In this document: one piece after another, positions 31,805 to 40,729 of the stretch
Numbering within the stretch: position 1 is the first letter of the stretch
How the letters are laid out: the number at the start of each line of letters is the position of its first letter
Assembly: GCA_029266415.1 (NCBI GenBank)
Contig: JAQSWW010000035.1
Coordinates: 1-50,213, forward strand
DNA: 50,213 nt
From: Actinomycetospora sp.
GTDB taxonomy: Bacteria; Actinomycetota; Actinomycetes; Mycobacteriales; Pseudonocardiaceae
Reading direction: 5' to 3'
Made by a program: the position numbers and the translations under genes
The notes under the pieces: model-generated
The model's database searches: none
What the model saw: only the letters and a program-made list of their open reading frames with translations
Told to the model about the DNA's origin: nothing

Positions 31805-32967
31805 TTCCCACCTTCCTCCGGGGTCTCGTGGGTGTCGGGACGGGTGTACGTGGGCAGCGGTGGGAGCCCGTTGAAGCCGACGGAGGCGTAGCTCGCCGTG
31901 TACGCGCCGGCGCCGAGGAACTCGACGACGTCGCCCGCGGCCAGGTCCAGGGGCAGGCGCACGTCGGCGTGCCGGTAAAGGACGTCGTCACCGTCGCAGG
32001 TGGGCCCCGCCAGCACGACCGGACCGACCTCGCCGCCCCGGCCGGGCGTGCGCAGGCGGTAGACGATCATCTCTCCTTCGGTCTCGGCGAGGCCCTGGTA
32101 GCGCCCCACGTCGAGGTAGACCCACCGCCGGCCCGCGCGCTCGGCGACGAGGACGACCTCGGCGCGCAGCACGCCGGCCTCGCCGACCAGGGCCCGCCCG
32201 GGCTCGGCCACCAGCCGCGGCCGCCACCACGACGCGTGGCGGGCCAGGGCGGCGCGGATCGCGGTCGCGCACGCGGTGACGTCGGGGGTCGGACCGCCGG
32301 CGTGCGGGGTCGGGAAGCCGCCGCCGAGGTTCAGCTCGGCCGGCGCGTGCCCGCCGAGGCGCGCGGCCACGCGGGCGGCGGCGTCGATGCCGCGGGCCCA
32401 CGCCTGCGGGTCGCGCTGCTGCGAGCCGACGTGGAAGCCCACGCCCGCCGCCTCCAGGCCGGCCGCGCGGGCGCGCCCGAGGAGGGCGACGGCCTCGTCC
32501 TCGGTGGCGCCGAACTTGCCGGCGAACGGGGTCGCGGCGCCGTCGTCCCCGACCGCCAGGCGCACGCCGACGGCCGCGCCGGGGGCCTCGCGGGCGAGGA
32601 GGTCGACGTCGGCGGGGGCGTCGGTGGTGAAGCGGGTGACCCCGGCGGCCCGGGCGGCCCGGACGTCGGTGACCTTCTTCACGGGGTTGCCCCACGACAG
32701 CCCCGCGGGGCGGGCGCCGGCGAGCAGGCACAGGTCGAGCTCGCCGGGGCTCGCGAGGTCGAACGAGGCGCCCTCGTCCACGAGCAGGGCGAGGACGTCG
32801 GGGTGCGGGTTGGCCTTCACCGCGTAGCAGAGCTCCACCCCGGGCAGCGTGGTGCGCATCGTGCGACAGGCACGGCGCACGGTGGCCAGGTCTAGCTCGA
32901 GGTAGGGGGTCGGCGCGTCCGTCGTCGGGGGACGCGCGACCTCGCGCGTCCCGGGTAGGGCACCCAC
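31801..32967 (-). CDS. Fold-III PLP-dependent ornithine/lysine/diaminopimelate-type decarboxylase
   Basis: VELCYAVKANPHPDVLALLVDEGASFDLASPGELDL...GFHVGSQ...ELNLGGGFPTP...VAEPGRALVG...LAGPTCDGDDVLYR. Confidence 0.9.
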   Translation of the reverse strand: MGALPGTREVARPPTTDAPTPYLELDLATVRRACRTMRTTLPGVELCYAVKANPHPDVLALLVDEGASFDLASPGELDLCLLAGARPAGLSWGNPVKKVTDVRAARAAGVTRFTTDAPADVDLLAREAPGAAVGVRLAVGDDGAATPFAGKFGATEDEAVALLGRARAAGLEAAGVGFHVGSQQRDPQAWARGIDAAARVAARLGGHAPAELNLGGGFPTPHAGGPTPDVTACATAIRAALARHASWWRPRLVAEPGRALVGEAGVLRAEVVLVAERAGRRWVYLDVGRYQGLAETEGEMIVYRLRTPGRGGEVGPVVLAGPTCDGDDVLYRHADVRLPLDLAAGDVVEFLGAGAYTASYASVGFNGLPPLPTYTRPDTHETPEEGGN

Positions 32968-33106
32968 GTCTCCATCGTGCCCGCAGAAAATGGGCCTGAA
33001 CCACGAAACGGCTGACCCGGGACGCACCGGCGGCGTACCGTGCGGATCTCCGGCGCCGAGGGGCCCGGGCCGCTGTCGGGGGCGGGCACGTCGTGAAGGG
33101 GGTTGC

Positions 33107-35077
33107 ATGCCGTCCACCTCGTCCCGAGGCTGGAACCCGGCACCGCGTCCGCGACCGTGGCCGTTCCGCACGCCGCGCAACATCGTGGTCACCACGCTGT
33201 TCGCGGTCGCGCTCGTCGCCGCCCTGTTCGGCGTCGGCACCACCGTGGTCCCCGGCCCCCGCGACGACGCCACCGGCCTCGCCGGCAGCGCGACCGACGT
33301 GCCCACCACCTCCGACGACGTGGGGGGCTCCTCCGACGGCGAGCTCGGCGGTGCCGACGCCGAGGGCGGCGATCCCTCCGGTGACGACGTGCGCGCGCTC
33401 CCCGACGACGCGGGCGCTCCCGACGGCTCCCTTCCCGACGGCTCCCTCCCCGACGACGTGGCCCCGCCGCTGACGCCCATCCCGCTGCCGGGCTCGCGCC
33501 CGCTGGGTCCGCCGTCGACCTCCCCCGGGGAGCCGGCGTTCCCCGGCGCCGAGCAGCCCGTGACGCCGCCCCCGGGGTTCGACCAGCTCGCCCCGAGTCT
33601 CGACCCCGTGCCGCTGCCGGGCGCCGACAGCTCGCCCGACGCCGTCGAGCCGCCCCTGCCGGACGACGCCGAGGTCGAGGCCGCGCCGGCGCCGACGGTG
33701 CCACGGGAGACCGGGCCGCGCGAGACGCCCACCACGGCCGACGAGGCGGGACCGGTCCTCGACCTGCCCCTGCTGCCCGACCCCACGCGCGACGAGCCGA
33801 CCGGCTCCCGCAGCGGCGACGACCCCGGCGAGGGCCGTGGCGGCGGGAACGGCGGCGGGAACGGCGGCGGGAACGGCGGCGGGAACGGCGGCGGGAACGG
33901 CAACGGTGGCGGCGGTCGGGGCGGCGGCGAACGCGACGGTGGCGAGCGCGACGGCGGCCTGCTGCCCGACCTGCTGCCCGGGGCGCCCGGGCGCGCGGAC
34001 ACGACGACGGCGGAGCCCGCACCCTCGACAGGAGCCGCGTCCAGCGCGGCCCCGTCGACCACGGGCGGCCCCGCGCTCGAGCTGCCCACCGGCGCGGCGC
34101 CGGCGAGCACGCCCGAGGGCACCACGAGCACGGCGCCCGGCACCACCGCGCCCGACACCACCGCGCCGGGCACCACGACGCCCGACGGTTCGGCGCAGCG
34201 GTCGCTGCCGGCGACCACGCCCGAGGGGTGGCCGCTGCCGACCGACGCCACCGAGCCGGCCGCCACCGGGACCGCCGACGCCCCGGATGCGGACGAGACC
34301 ACCGGCGCGCCCACCACCACCTCGGGCGGCGGTGCCGCGGAGCGGTCGGCACCACGGACCACGCCGGAGGGCTGGCCGCTGCCCACCGATCTCACCGACG
34401 CCGGCGACCTCACCGAGGCACCGACCACCACCACCGACCCGTCCACGGGCGTCACCACGACGACCGACCCGACGGCGGGCACCACGACCACGGTCGACCC
34501 GACGACCGGGGCGTCGCTGACCACCCGCACCAGCGCGCCCGAGCAGGACGACTCCGGCTCGGTCCTGCCGACCGACCTCGACGACCCCACCTCGACGTCG
34601 GCGCCCGAGGGATCGTCGCGGGCCCGGACCTCGGAGAGCTCGGCGGACAGCACGACCGAGAGCGAGCGGACCACCGAGCGCACCACCGAGCGCTCCACCG
34701 AGCGCTCCACCGAGCGAAGCAGCGAGTCGTCCTCGGACTCCTCGTCCGACCCGAGCACCCGGCCGACCGCCGAGGAGACCGCGGAGGAGTCCGCGGAGGA
34801 GACCGCGCGGGAGACCGCGGAGGACGATCCGACGACGAGCGCCGACGACTCGACGGGCGACGGGGACTCGTCGGGGCCGACGTCGCGCCGGACCACCGCG
34901 GGCGGCGAGACGGCGGAGTCGGGGGAGGACGGCAACGTGGTCGGCGAGACCATCACCGCCGCCGACGTCGAGCCGCAGGCCGCGATCCCCACCACCTCGC
35001 CCCTGGACCCGCGGTTCTGGGCGTGGCTGGCCGACACCGTGCAGCGGTCGCAGACCCAGGACAGGCAGGGCGGCTGA
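33107..35077 (+). CDS. Single-TM, low-complexity Pro/Thr/Ser/Asp-rich putative surface protein
   Basis: N-terminal [26 protein letters not shown], then repetitive linkers (GGGN x5, TTER/STER repeats, two [11 protein letters not shown] modules). Confidence 0.75.
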   Translation: MPSTSSRGWNPAPRPRPWPFRTPRNIVVTTLFAVALVAALFGVGTTVVPGPRDDATGLAGSATDVPTTSDDVGGSSDGELGGADAEGGDPSGDDVRALPDDAGAPDGSLPDGSLPDDVAPPLTPIPLPGSRPLGPPSTSPGEPAFPGAEQPVTPPPGFDQLAPSLDPVPLPGADSSPDAVEPPLPDDAEVEAAPAPTVPRETGPRETPTTADEAGPVLDLPLLPDPTRDEPTGSRSGDDPGEGRGGGNGGGNGGGNGGGNGGGNGNGGGGRGGGERDGGERDGGLLPDLLPGAPGRADTTTAEPAPSTGAASSAAPSTTGGPALELPTGAAPASTPEGTTSTAPGTTAPDTTAPGTTTPDGSAQRSLPATTPEGWPLPTDATEPAATGTADAPDADETTGAPTTTSGGGAAERSAPRTTPEGWPLPTDLTDAGDLTEAPTTTTDPSTGVTTTTDPTAGTTTTVDPTTGASLTTRTSAPEQDDSGSVLPTDLDDPTSTSAPEGSSRARTSESSADSTTESERTTERTTERSTERSTERSSESSSDSSSDPSTRPTAEETAEESAEETARETAEDDPTTSADDSTGDGDSSGPTSRRTTAGGETAESGEDGNVVGETITAADVEPQAAIPTTSPLDPRFWAWLADTVQRSQTQDRQGG

Positions 35078-35111
35078 TCGTCGCCCCGGGGCGGCGGGCA
35101 CGATCGCGGCC

Positions 35112-35522
35112 ATGAGCACCACGCCGGCCGACCTGCACGCCCGCGGCGAGGAGTTCGCGCAGTTCTGGTCCGAGTACCACCTGTGCACGCTCACGACCCT
35201 GCGGCGCGACGGCTCGCCGCACGTCGTCCCGGTGGGCGTCACGCTCGACCTCGACACCGCCATCGCCCGCGTCATCACCTCGGGGACGAGCGCGAAGGCG
35301 CGGCACGTGCGCGCCGCGGGGGCCGACGGCGCGCGGGTGGCGGTCAGCCAGGTCGACCGCGCGCGGTGGTCGACGCTCGAGGGACGGGCCGTGATCCGTG
35401 ACGACCCCGACGCGGTCGCCGACGCCGAGCGCCGGTACGCAGAGCGCTACCGCGTCCCGCGGGTGAACCCGGCGCGGGTGGTGCTGGAGATCGCGCTCAC
35501 CCGGGTGCTGGGGAGCCGCTGA
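35112..35522 (+). CDS. PPOX-class F420-dependent/pyridoxamine oxidase-like protein
   Basis: [29 protein letters not shown]...[18 protein letters not shown]. Confidence 0.85.
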   Translation: MSTTPADLHARGEEFAQFWSEYHLCTLTTLRRDGSPHVVPVGVTLDLDTAIARVITSGTSAKARHVRAAGADGARVAVSQVDRARWSTLEGRAVIRDDPDAVADAERRYAERYRVPRVNPARVVLEIALTRVLGSR

Positions 35523-35634
35523 GCCGCGCCTCGAGCGGCACGAGGTGCTCGACGAACCCGGTGATGCCCTGGTCCACGAACCGCTCCACCCGCGGGCGCG
35601 CCTCGTCCCAGCCGTCGGGCATCGGTGCGCTCAC
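35497..35634 (-). CDS. Small ORF, about 45 aa, unknown
   Basis: [49 protein letters not shown] overlap with upstream amidotransferase. Confidence 0.35.
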   Translation of the reverse strand: MSAPMPDGWDEARPRVERFVDQGITGFVEHLVPLEARLSGSPAPG

Positions 35635-36353
35635 CGCAGCGCGGCGTCCGGGACGAGGTTCGCGCGGGCGGCGAAGGCGTCGAAGAGCACCCAGCTGGCG
35701 GCGCGGGACTCCTCGGCGCGTGCAGCGGTCTCGACGCGCAGGGCGTCGGGATCGACGCCCAGCTCCGGCAGGCGGGCCTCGACCGGGGTGCCGGCCCAGC
35801 GGGCCATCCAGGTCTCGAGCTCGGCGGGGGTGATCTCGGGGTGGAACTGGACGCCGAGGTGTGCGCCGTCGCGGAAGGCCTGGGTGCACCGCGGTGATTC
35901 CGCCAGCACCTCCGCACCCGGTGGCGGGGTGAAGGTGTCGAAGTGGAACTCCATCCACGGGCCCGGGGCCACGATCTCCGGGGCGTGCGTGGTGATCTCG
36001 CGCCAGCCGTTCTCGTGGCGCCCGTCGGCGGCGTGGGCGGTCCCGCCGAGGATGCGGGCGAGCAGCTGGCCGCCGAAGCAGATGCCGAGCACCGGGACGC
36101 CGGCGGCGACGGCCGCGCGCAGGTACGCGATCTCGTCGGCGAGCCAGGTCACGGCGTCGTCCCACGCGCCCTGCACCGAGCCGAGCACGGCCACGGCGTC
36201 GACGGTCGCCGGGTCGGGCAGCAGCCCGCCGGCCACGCCCGGCACGACCTCGACGCCGCGCTCGGCCGCCCAGGAGCCCAGCGTGCCCACCTGGACCAGG
36301 ACAGTCTCGGGCGAGACCTCGTGACCGATCACCAGCAACCTCTTCGCTCCCAT
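35631..36353 (-). CDS. Class I glutamine amidotransferase domain protein
   Basis: VLGICFGGQLLARILGG and LGVQFHPEITP. Confidence 0.9.
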   Translation of the reverse strand: MGAKRLLVIGHEVSPETVLVQVGTLGSWAAERGVEVVPGVAGGLLPDPATVDAVAVLGSVQGAWDDAVTWLADEIAYLRAAVAAGVPVLGICFGGQLLARILGGTAHAADGRHENGWREITTHAPEIVAPGPWMEFHFDTFTPPPGAEVLAESPRCTQAFRDGAHLGVQFHPEITPAELETWMARWAGTPVEARLPELGVDPDALRVETAARAEESRAASWVLFDAFAARANLVPDAALR

Positions 36354-36412
36354 GTCCGGCACAACGCACGGGCGTCGCCGATGCGTCCCGGGGCGCCTGG
36401 CACCCTCGCCGC

Positions 36413-36859
36413 GTGCCCCCGCGCGTCCCCAAGCCCTGCGCCTTCTGCGCGGTCGTCGGCGGCGACGCGCCGGCCGACGTCGTCCACGACGGCCCCTCGA
36501 CGATGGCGTTCCTCGACAAGACGCCGGTGTTCCACGGCCACGTGCTGCTCGTCCCGCGGACCCACGTGACGACGCTGGCCGACCTGCCCGCCGACGAGCT
36601 CCCCGGCTTCGCCTCCCTCGCCCAGCGTCTCGAGCGGGCCGTCGAGACCGCGATGGACGCGCCGGGCTCGCTGGTGCTCGTCAACAACGTCGTCAGCCAG
36701 TCGGTGCCGCACCTGCACCTGCACGTGATCCCGCGACGCCCGAAGGACGGCCTGCGGTTCTTCCTCGGCCCCCGCCACCCCTACGGTTCGCCGGACGAGT
36801 CAGCCGAGGTCGCACGGCGTATCGGTGCTGCTCTGGACGGCGGTACGCCCCACCGTTGA
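36413..36859 (+). CDS. HIT family hydrolase
   Basis: KPCAFCAVVGGDAPADVVHDG, HGHVLLVPRTHV, VPHLHLHVIPRRPKDGL. Confidence 0.93.
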   Translation: MPPRVPKPCAFCAVVGGDAPADVVHDGPSTMAFLDKTPVFHGHVLLVPRTHVTTLADLPADELPGFASLAQRLERAVETAMDAPGSLVLVNNVVSQSVPHLHLHVIPRRPKDGLRFFLGPRHPYGSPDESAEVARRIGAALDGGTPHR

Positions 36860-37077
36860 CGTCGGTCCTTGATCGACAGGACGAGCGGCGCCGAAGGCGC
36901 GCTGAGCGGTCGCCATGGCTCGCACATGGTCGATCGACGTCGGCCGACGGTCGGCTCGTGACGTCCGATCGAGTGAGTAGCGACCCGCCGCACGCCGGAA
37001 GCTGTCATCCTCTCCCTCGACGCACGCGGTGTACTGACGAGCACGTTCAGTGATCGCGTTCCGCCCCGACGTCGGAG

Positions 37078-37377
37078 GTGTCCGTGCCGGTGCTGATGTG
37101 GGTCGCCGTCCTGGTGGCCGGCTGGTGTGTGGCGTCGGTGGTCACCGCCGTGGCGCTGGGCGCCTACCTGCGGCAGCGCGCGGAGGCCACCGACCGCGAG
37201 GGCGCGCTGCGCCCGCTCGACACCGGTCCGCTGCGGCTCTGGCTGGGCGACCTGCCGGAGGTGCCGGCGACGCCCGCGGAGATGGGCCGCCGCGGCGGCT
37301 GGGAGGGGCTCGTCGCCGGTCTGCCGGCCCCCCGCACCTCCACCGAGCCGATCGCCGACCGGACGACCATCAGCTGA
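37078..37377 (+). CDS. Small membrane protein, unknown
   Basis: 99 aa with N-terminal TM VLMWVAVLVAGWCVASVVTAVALGAYL. Confidence 0.55.
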   Translation: MSVPVLMWVAVLVAGWCVASVVTAVALGAYLRQRAEATDREGALRPLDTGPLRLWLGDLPEVPATPAEMGRRGGWEGLVAGLPAPRTSTEPIADRTTIS

Positions 37378-37383
37378 CGCCGG

Positions 37384-38412
37384 TCAGGCCCCGACGCCCA
37401 CGGCCCGCCGCACCCCGCGCAGCACGCGCGAGGCCTGCTCGCGGGCGATCTCCCCGCCGCGGGCGAGGATCGCGTCGAGCTCGCTGCCCGGCGCCACGAG
37501 CTCCTCGTAGCGCTCGCGCATCGGCGCGAGCTGCGCCTCGAGCACGTCGGCGAGCTGGTTCTTCAGCTCGCCCCAGCCCACGCCGCCGGCCTCGAGCCGC
37601 TTGCGGGTGTCGGCCACGACGTCGGGCTCGGCGAACTGGGCGAGGATCTGGAACACCGCCGAGGAGTCGGCGTCCTTGGGGGCCTCGACCGGTGTCGAGT
37701 CGGTGGGGATGCGGCGCACCAGCTTCTTGAGCTTCGGCGCGGGCAGGAACAGCGGGATGTAGTTGTCGTACGACTTGCTCATCTTGCGGCCGTCGAGCCC
37801 GGGCAGCGTGTGCCCCGTCGTCTCCGGCGGCACCACGGCCTCGGGGATGCGCAGCCGGAAGCTGTCGCCGTAGCGGTGGTTGAAGCTGCCCGCGACGTCG
37901 GCGGCGATCTCGACGTGCTGGAGCTGGTCGCGCCCCACCGGCACGAGGTCGGCCTCCATGACGAGGATGTCCGCGGCCATCAGCACCGGGTAGTTGAACA
38001 GGCCGAGGTTGACGCCGGCGTCGGGGTCCTCGCCGGCGGCGGTGTTGCGATCGCGGGCCGCCTTGTAGGCGTGCGCCCGGTTCATCAGCCCCTTGCCCGT
38101 GACGCAGGACAGGATCCAGGTCAGCTCGAACGTCTCGGGGACGTCGGACTGCTTGTAGAAGACGGTGCGCGCGGGGTCGAGACCGGCGGCGATCCACGTC
38201 GCGGCCACCGCCCGCGTCCACGACGCGACGTCGCCGGCCGCCGGCGCGCCGGTGAGGGCGTGTTCGTCGGCGATGAAGTAGCGGGACTCCGAATCGGCCG
38301 TGCGCGCGAGCTCGAGCGCGGGCCGGATCGCGCCGACGAGGTTGCCCAGGTGCGGCTCCCCGCTGGGCTTGATCCCGGTCAGGGAGATCTTGCGTCGTTC
38401 CGTCTCCACCAC
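37384..38412 (-). CDS. trpS: Tryptophanyl-tRNA synthetase
   Basis: SLTGIKPSGEPHLGNLVGAIRP; GLDGRKMSKSYDNYI. Confidence 0.97.
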   Translation of the reverse strand: MVETERRKISLTGIKPSGEPHLGNLVGAIRPALELARTADSESRYFIADEHALTGAPAAGDVASWTRAVAATWIAAGLDPARTVFYKQSDVPETFELTWILSCVTGKGLMNRAHAYKAARDRNTAAGEDPDAGVNLGLFNYPVLMAADILVMEADLVPVGRDQLQHVEIAADVAGSFNHRYGDSFRLRIPEAVVPPETTGHTLPGLDGRKMSKSYDNYIPLFLPAPKLKKLVRRIPTDSTPVEAPKDADSSAVFQILAQFAEPDVVADTRKRLEAGGVGWGELKNQLADVLEAQLAPMRERYEELVAPGSELDAILARGGEIAREQASRVLRGVRRAVGVGA

Positions 38413-38481
38413 GTCGCGAGCCTATCGGCTGCCTCCGAACGGATTCGGGCACGAGGAGCAGGAGCCCGGCAGACTGCGCCC

Positions 38482-40584
38482 GTGCCCGTCGACCCCGCCG
38501 CCAGCTTCCCCCGCCGCCAGGCCGCCACCCGCCGGTTCACGCTCGGGGCGCCGCGCCGCCCGACGATCTCGCACGACGGCGCGCGGGTCGTGCTGCTGCG
38601 CAGCCGCGCCGGTGACGACCCCGTCACCTGTCTCTGGCTGCTCGACGTGGCCACGGGCGAGGAGCACCTGCTCGTCGACCCCCGCGAGCTCGACGTGCCC
38701 GGCGAGGAGGACCTCCCGCCCGAGGAACGCGCCCGCCGCGAGCGCGTGCGCGAGCAGTCGGGCGGCGTCGTCGAGTACGCCCTCGACGCCGCGGGCCGCC
38801 TCGCGGTGTTCGTGCTCTCCGGCCGCGCCTTCACCGTCGACCTCGCGCCCGGCGCGCGCCCGGAGCCGCTCCCGCTCGAGGGTCCCGTCGTCGACCCGCG
38901 CCCGGATCCCGCGGGCGCCCGCGTCGCGTTCGTCCGCGGCGGCGCGCTGCACGTCCACGAGCGGTCCACCGGCGCCACGCACGTCGTCGTGGGCCCGGAC
39001 CCCGAGGACGGGCCGACGGTCACCTGGGGGCTCGCGGAGTTCGTGGCCGCGGAGGAGATGAACCGCTTCCGCGGGTACTGGTGGTCGCCCGACGGCACGC
39101 AGCTCGCCGTCGCCCGTGTCGACGACGCCCCGGTCGCGCGCTGGTGGATCGCCGACCCGGCGCACCCCGACCGCACCCCGACCGAGGCCGCCTACCCCGC
39201 CGCCGGCACCGCCAACGCGGCCGTGTCGCTGGCCGTCGTGGACATCGACGGCACGCGCGTCGAGGTCGACCTCGGCGAGGGCACCGAGTACCTCGCGGGC
39301 GTCACGTGGGACACCCACGACCTGCTCGTCACCGTCTCCACCCGCGACCAGCGCCGCGTCGACCTGCGCCGCGTCGACCCCGACACCGGCGACGCGACGC
39401 TGCTGGCGAGCGACACCGACGACGTGTGGGTCGACCTCGTCGGCGGGGTGCCCGCGCACCTGTCCGACGGCACGCGGGTGCGCACCGTCGACCGCGACGA
39501 CACCCGCCGCCTGCTGGTCGGCGACGAGGCCGTGACCCCGTCCGGGCTGCAGGTGCGCGGCGTCGCCGACGTCGACGGCGACACCGTGCTGTTCACCGCC
39601 GCCGAGCGCCCCGAGGACGTGACGCTGTGGACGTGGTCGCGGGCGGGCGGCGCCGCGCGGGTGGGCCCGCAGCACGGGGTGTGGGCGGGGCGGCGGGCGG
39701 GCGGGACGACCGTGCTCGCCGGCGGAGACCTCGACACCGACGGCACCCGCACCACCGTCCTGCGCGCCGACGGGTCGACGGTGCCGGTGGCGTCGCACGC
39801 CGAGTCGCCCGGCCTCGAGCCCGCGGTGCGTCGGGTCGCGACGGACGCCGGCGGGCCCTCGGTCGCGGTGCTCCTGCCGCGTGACCACGTCCCCGGCTCG
39901 CGGCGCCTGCCGGTGCTGCTCGACCCCTACGGCGGCCCGCACTCCCAGCGCGTCCTGGCCACGCGCGGTGCCTTCCTCACCAGCCAGTGGTTCGCCGACC
40001 AGGGGTTCGCCGTCGTCGTCGCCGACGGCCGCGGGACGCCCGGGCGCGGGCCGTCCTACGAGCGCGCCGTGTCCGGCGACCTCGCGACGCCGGTGCTCGA
40101 CGACCAGGTCGCGGCCCTGTACGCGGCCGCCGAGCAGGTCGGCGACCTCGACCTCGGCCGCGTCGCCATCCGCGGCTGGTCGTTCGGCGGGTACCTCGCG
40201 GCGCTGGCGGTGCTGCGCCGGCCCGACGTCTTCCACGCCGCGGTCGCCGGTGCGCCCGTCACCGACTGGCGGCTCTACGACACCCACTACACCGAGCGCT
40301 ACCTCGGCCACCCCGACGAGCACCCGGAGGCCTACGCCCGGTCCTCGATCACCGAGGACCCGGGGACGCACGCGCCGGCGCGGCCGTTGATGCTCGTGCA
40401 CGGGCTCGCCGACGACAACGTGGTCGCCGCGCACACCCTGCGGCTGTCGTCCGCCCTGCTCGCCGCGGGCCACCCGCACACGGTGCTGCCGCTGTCCGGC
40501 GTCACGCACATGACCCCGCAGGAGGTCGTGGCGGAGAACCTGCTCCTGCTCCAGGTCGCCTTCCTGCGCGACGCGCTGGGGTAG
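38482..40584 (+). CDS. S9 family prolyl oligopeptidase (DPP IV-like)
   Basis: VAIRGWSFGGYLAALAVLRRPDVFHAAVAGAPVTDWRLYDTHYTERYLG; LMLVHGLADDNVVAAHTL. Confidence 0.94.
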   Translation: MPVDPAASFPRRQAATRRFTLGAPRRPTISHDGARVVLLRSRAGDDPVTCLWLLDVATGEEHLLVDPRELDVPGEEDLPPEERARRERVREQSGGVVEYALDAAGRLAVFVLSGRAFTVDLAPGARPEPLPLEGPVVDPRPDPAGARVAFVRGGALHVHERSTGATHVVVGPDPEDGPTVTWGLAEFVAAEEMNRFRGYWWSPDGTQLAVARVDDAPVARWWIADPAHPDRTPTEAAYPAAGTANAAVSLAVVDIDGTRVEVDLGEGTEYLAGVTWDTHDLLVTVSTRDQRRVDLRRVDPDTGDATLLASDTDDVWVDLVGGVPAHLSDGTRVRTVDRDDTRRLLVGDEAVTPSGLQVRGVADVDGDTVLFTAAERPEDVTLWTWSRAGGAARVGPQHGVWAGRRAGGTTVLAGGDLDTDGTRTTVLRADGSTVPVASHAESPGLEPAVRRVATDAGGPSVAVLLPRDHVPGSRRLPVLLDPYGGPHSQRVLATRGAFLTSQWFADQGFAVVVADGRGTPGRGPSYERAVSGDLATPVLDDQVAALYAAAEQVGDLDLGRVAIRGWSFGGYLAALAVLRRPDVFHAAVAGAPVTDWRLYDTHYTERYLGHPDEHPEAYARSSITEDPGTHAPARPLMLVHGLADDNVVAAHTLRLSSALLAAGHPHTVLPLSGVTHMTPQEVVAENLLLLQVAFLRDALG

Positions 40585-40729
40585 GGCGCGCCCGCGGTCT
40601 TCGCGATCGCGAACAGTTCCCCCGAGTTCCCCGGAACGGGACCCACGCGCTCGCGGGGGCGCCGATGCTGTCCGCGCGAGGGCGATCCGGGTGGGGGGCG
40701 AGCATGCGGTCGGTGCGGGGTGGGGGCGC

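Noticed and set aside
31801-35037. 1078-aa minus ORF opposite the Thr/Pro-rich gene
   Set aside because: Upstream part is low-complexity antisense translation; the real decarboxylase starts near 32967.
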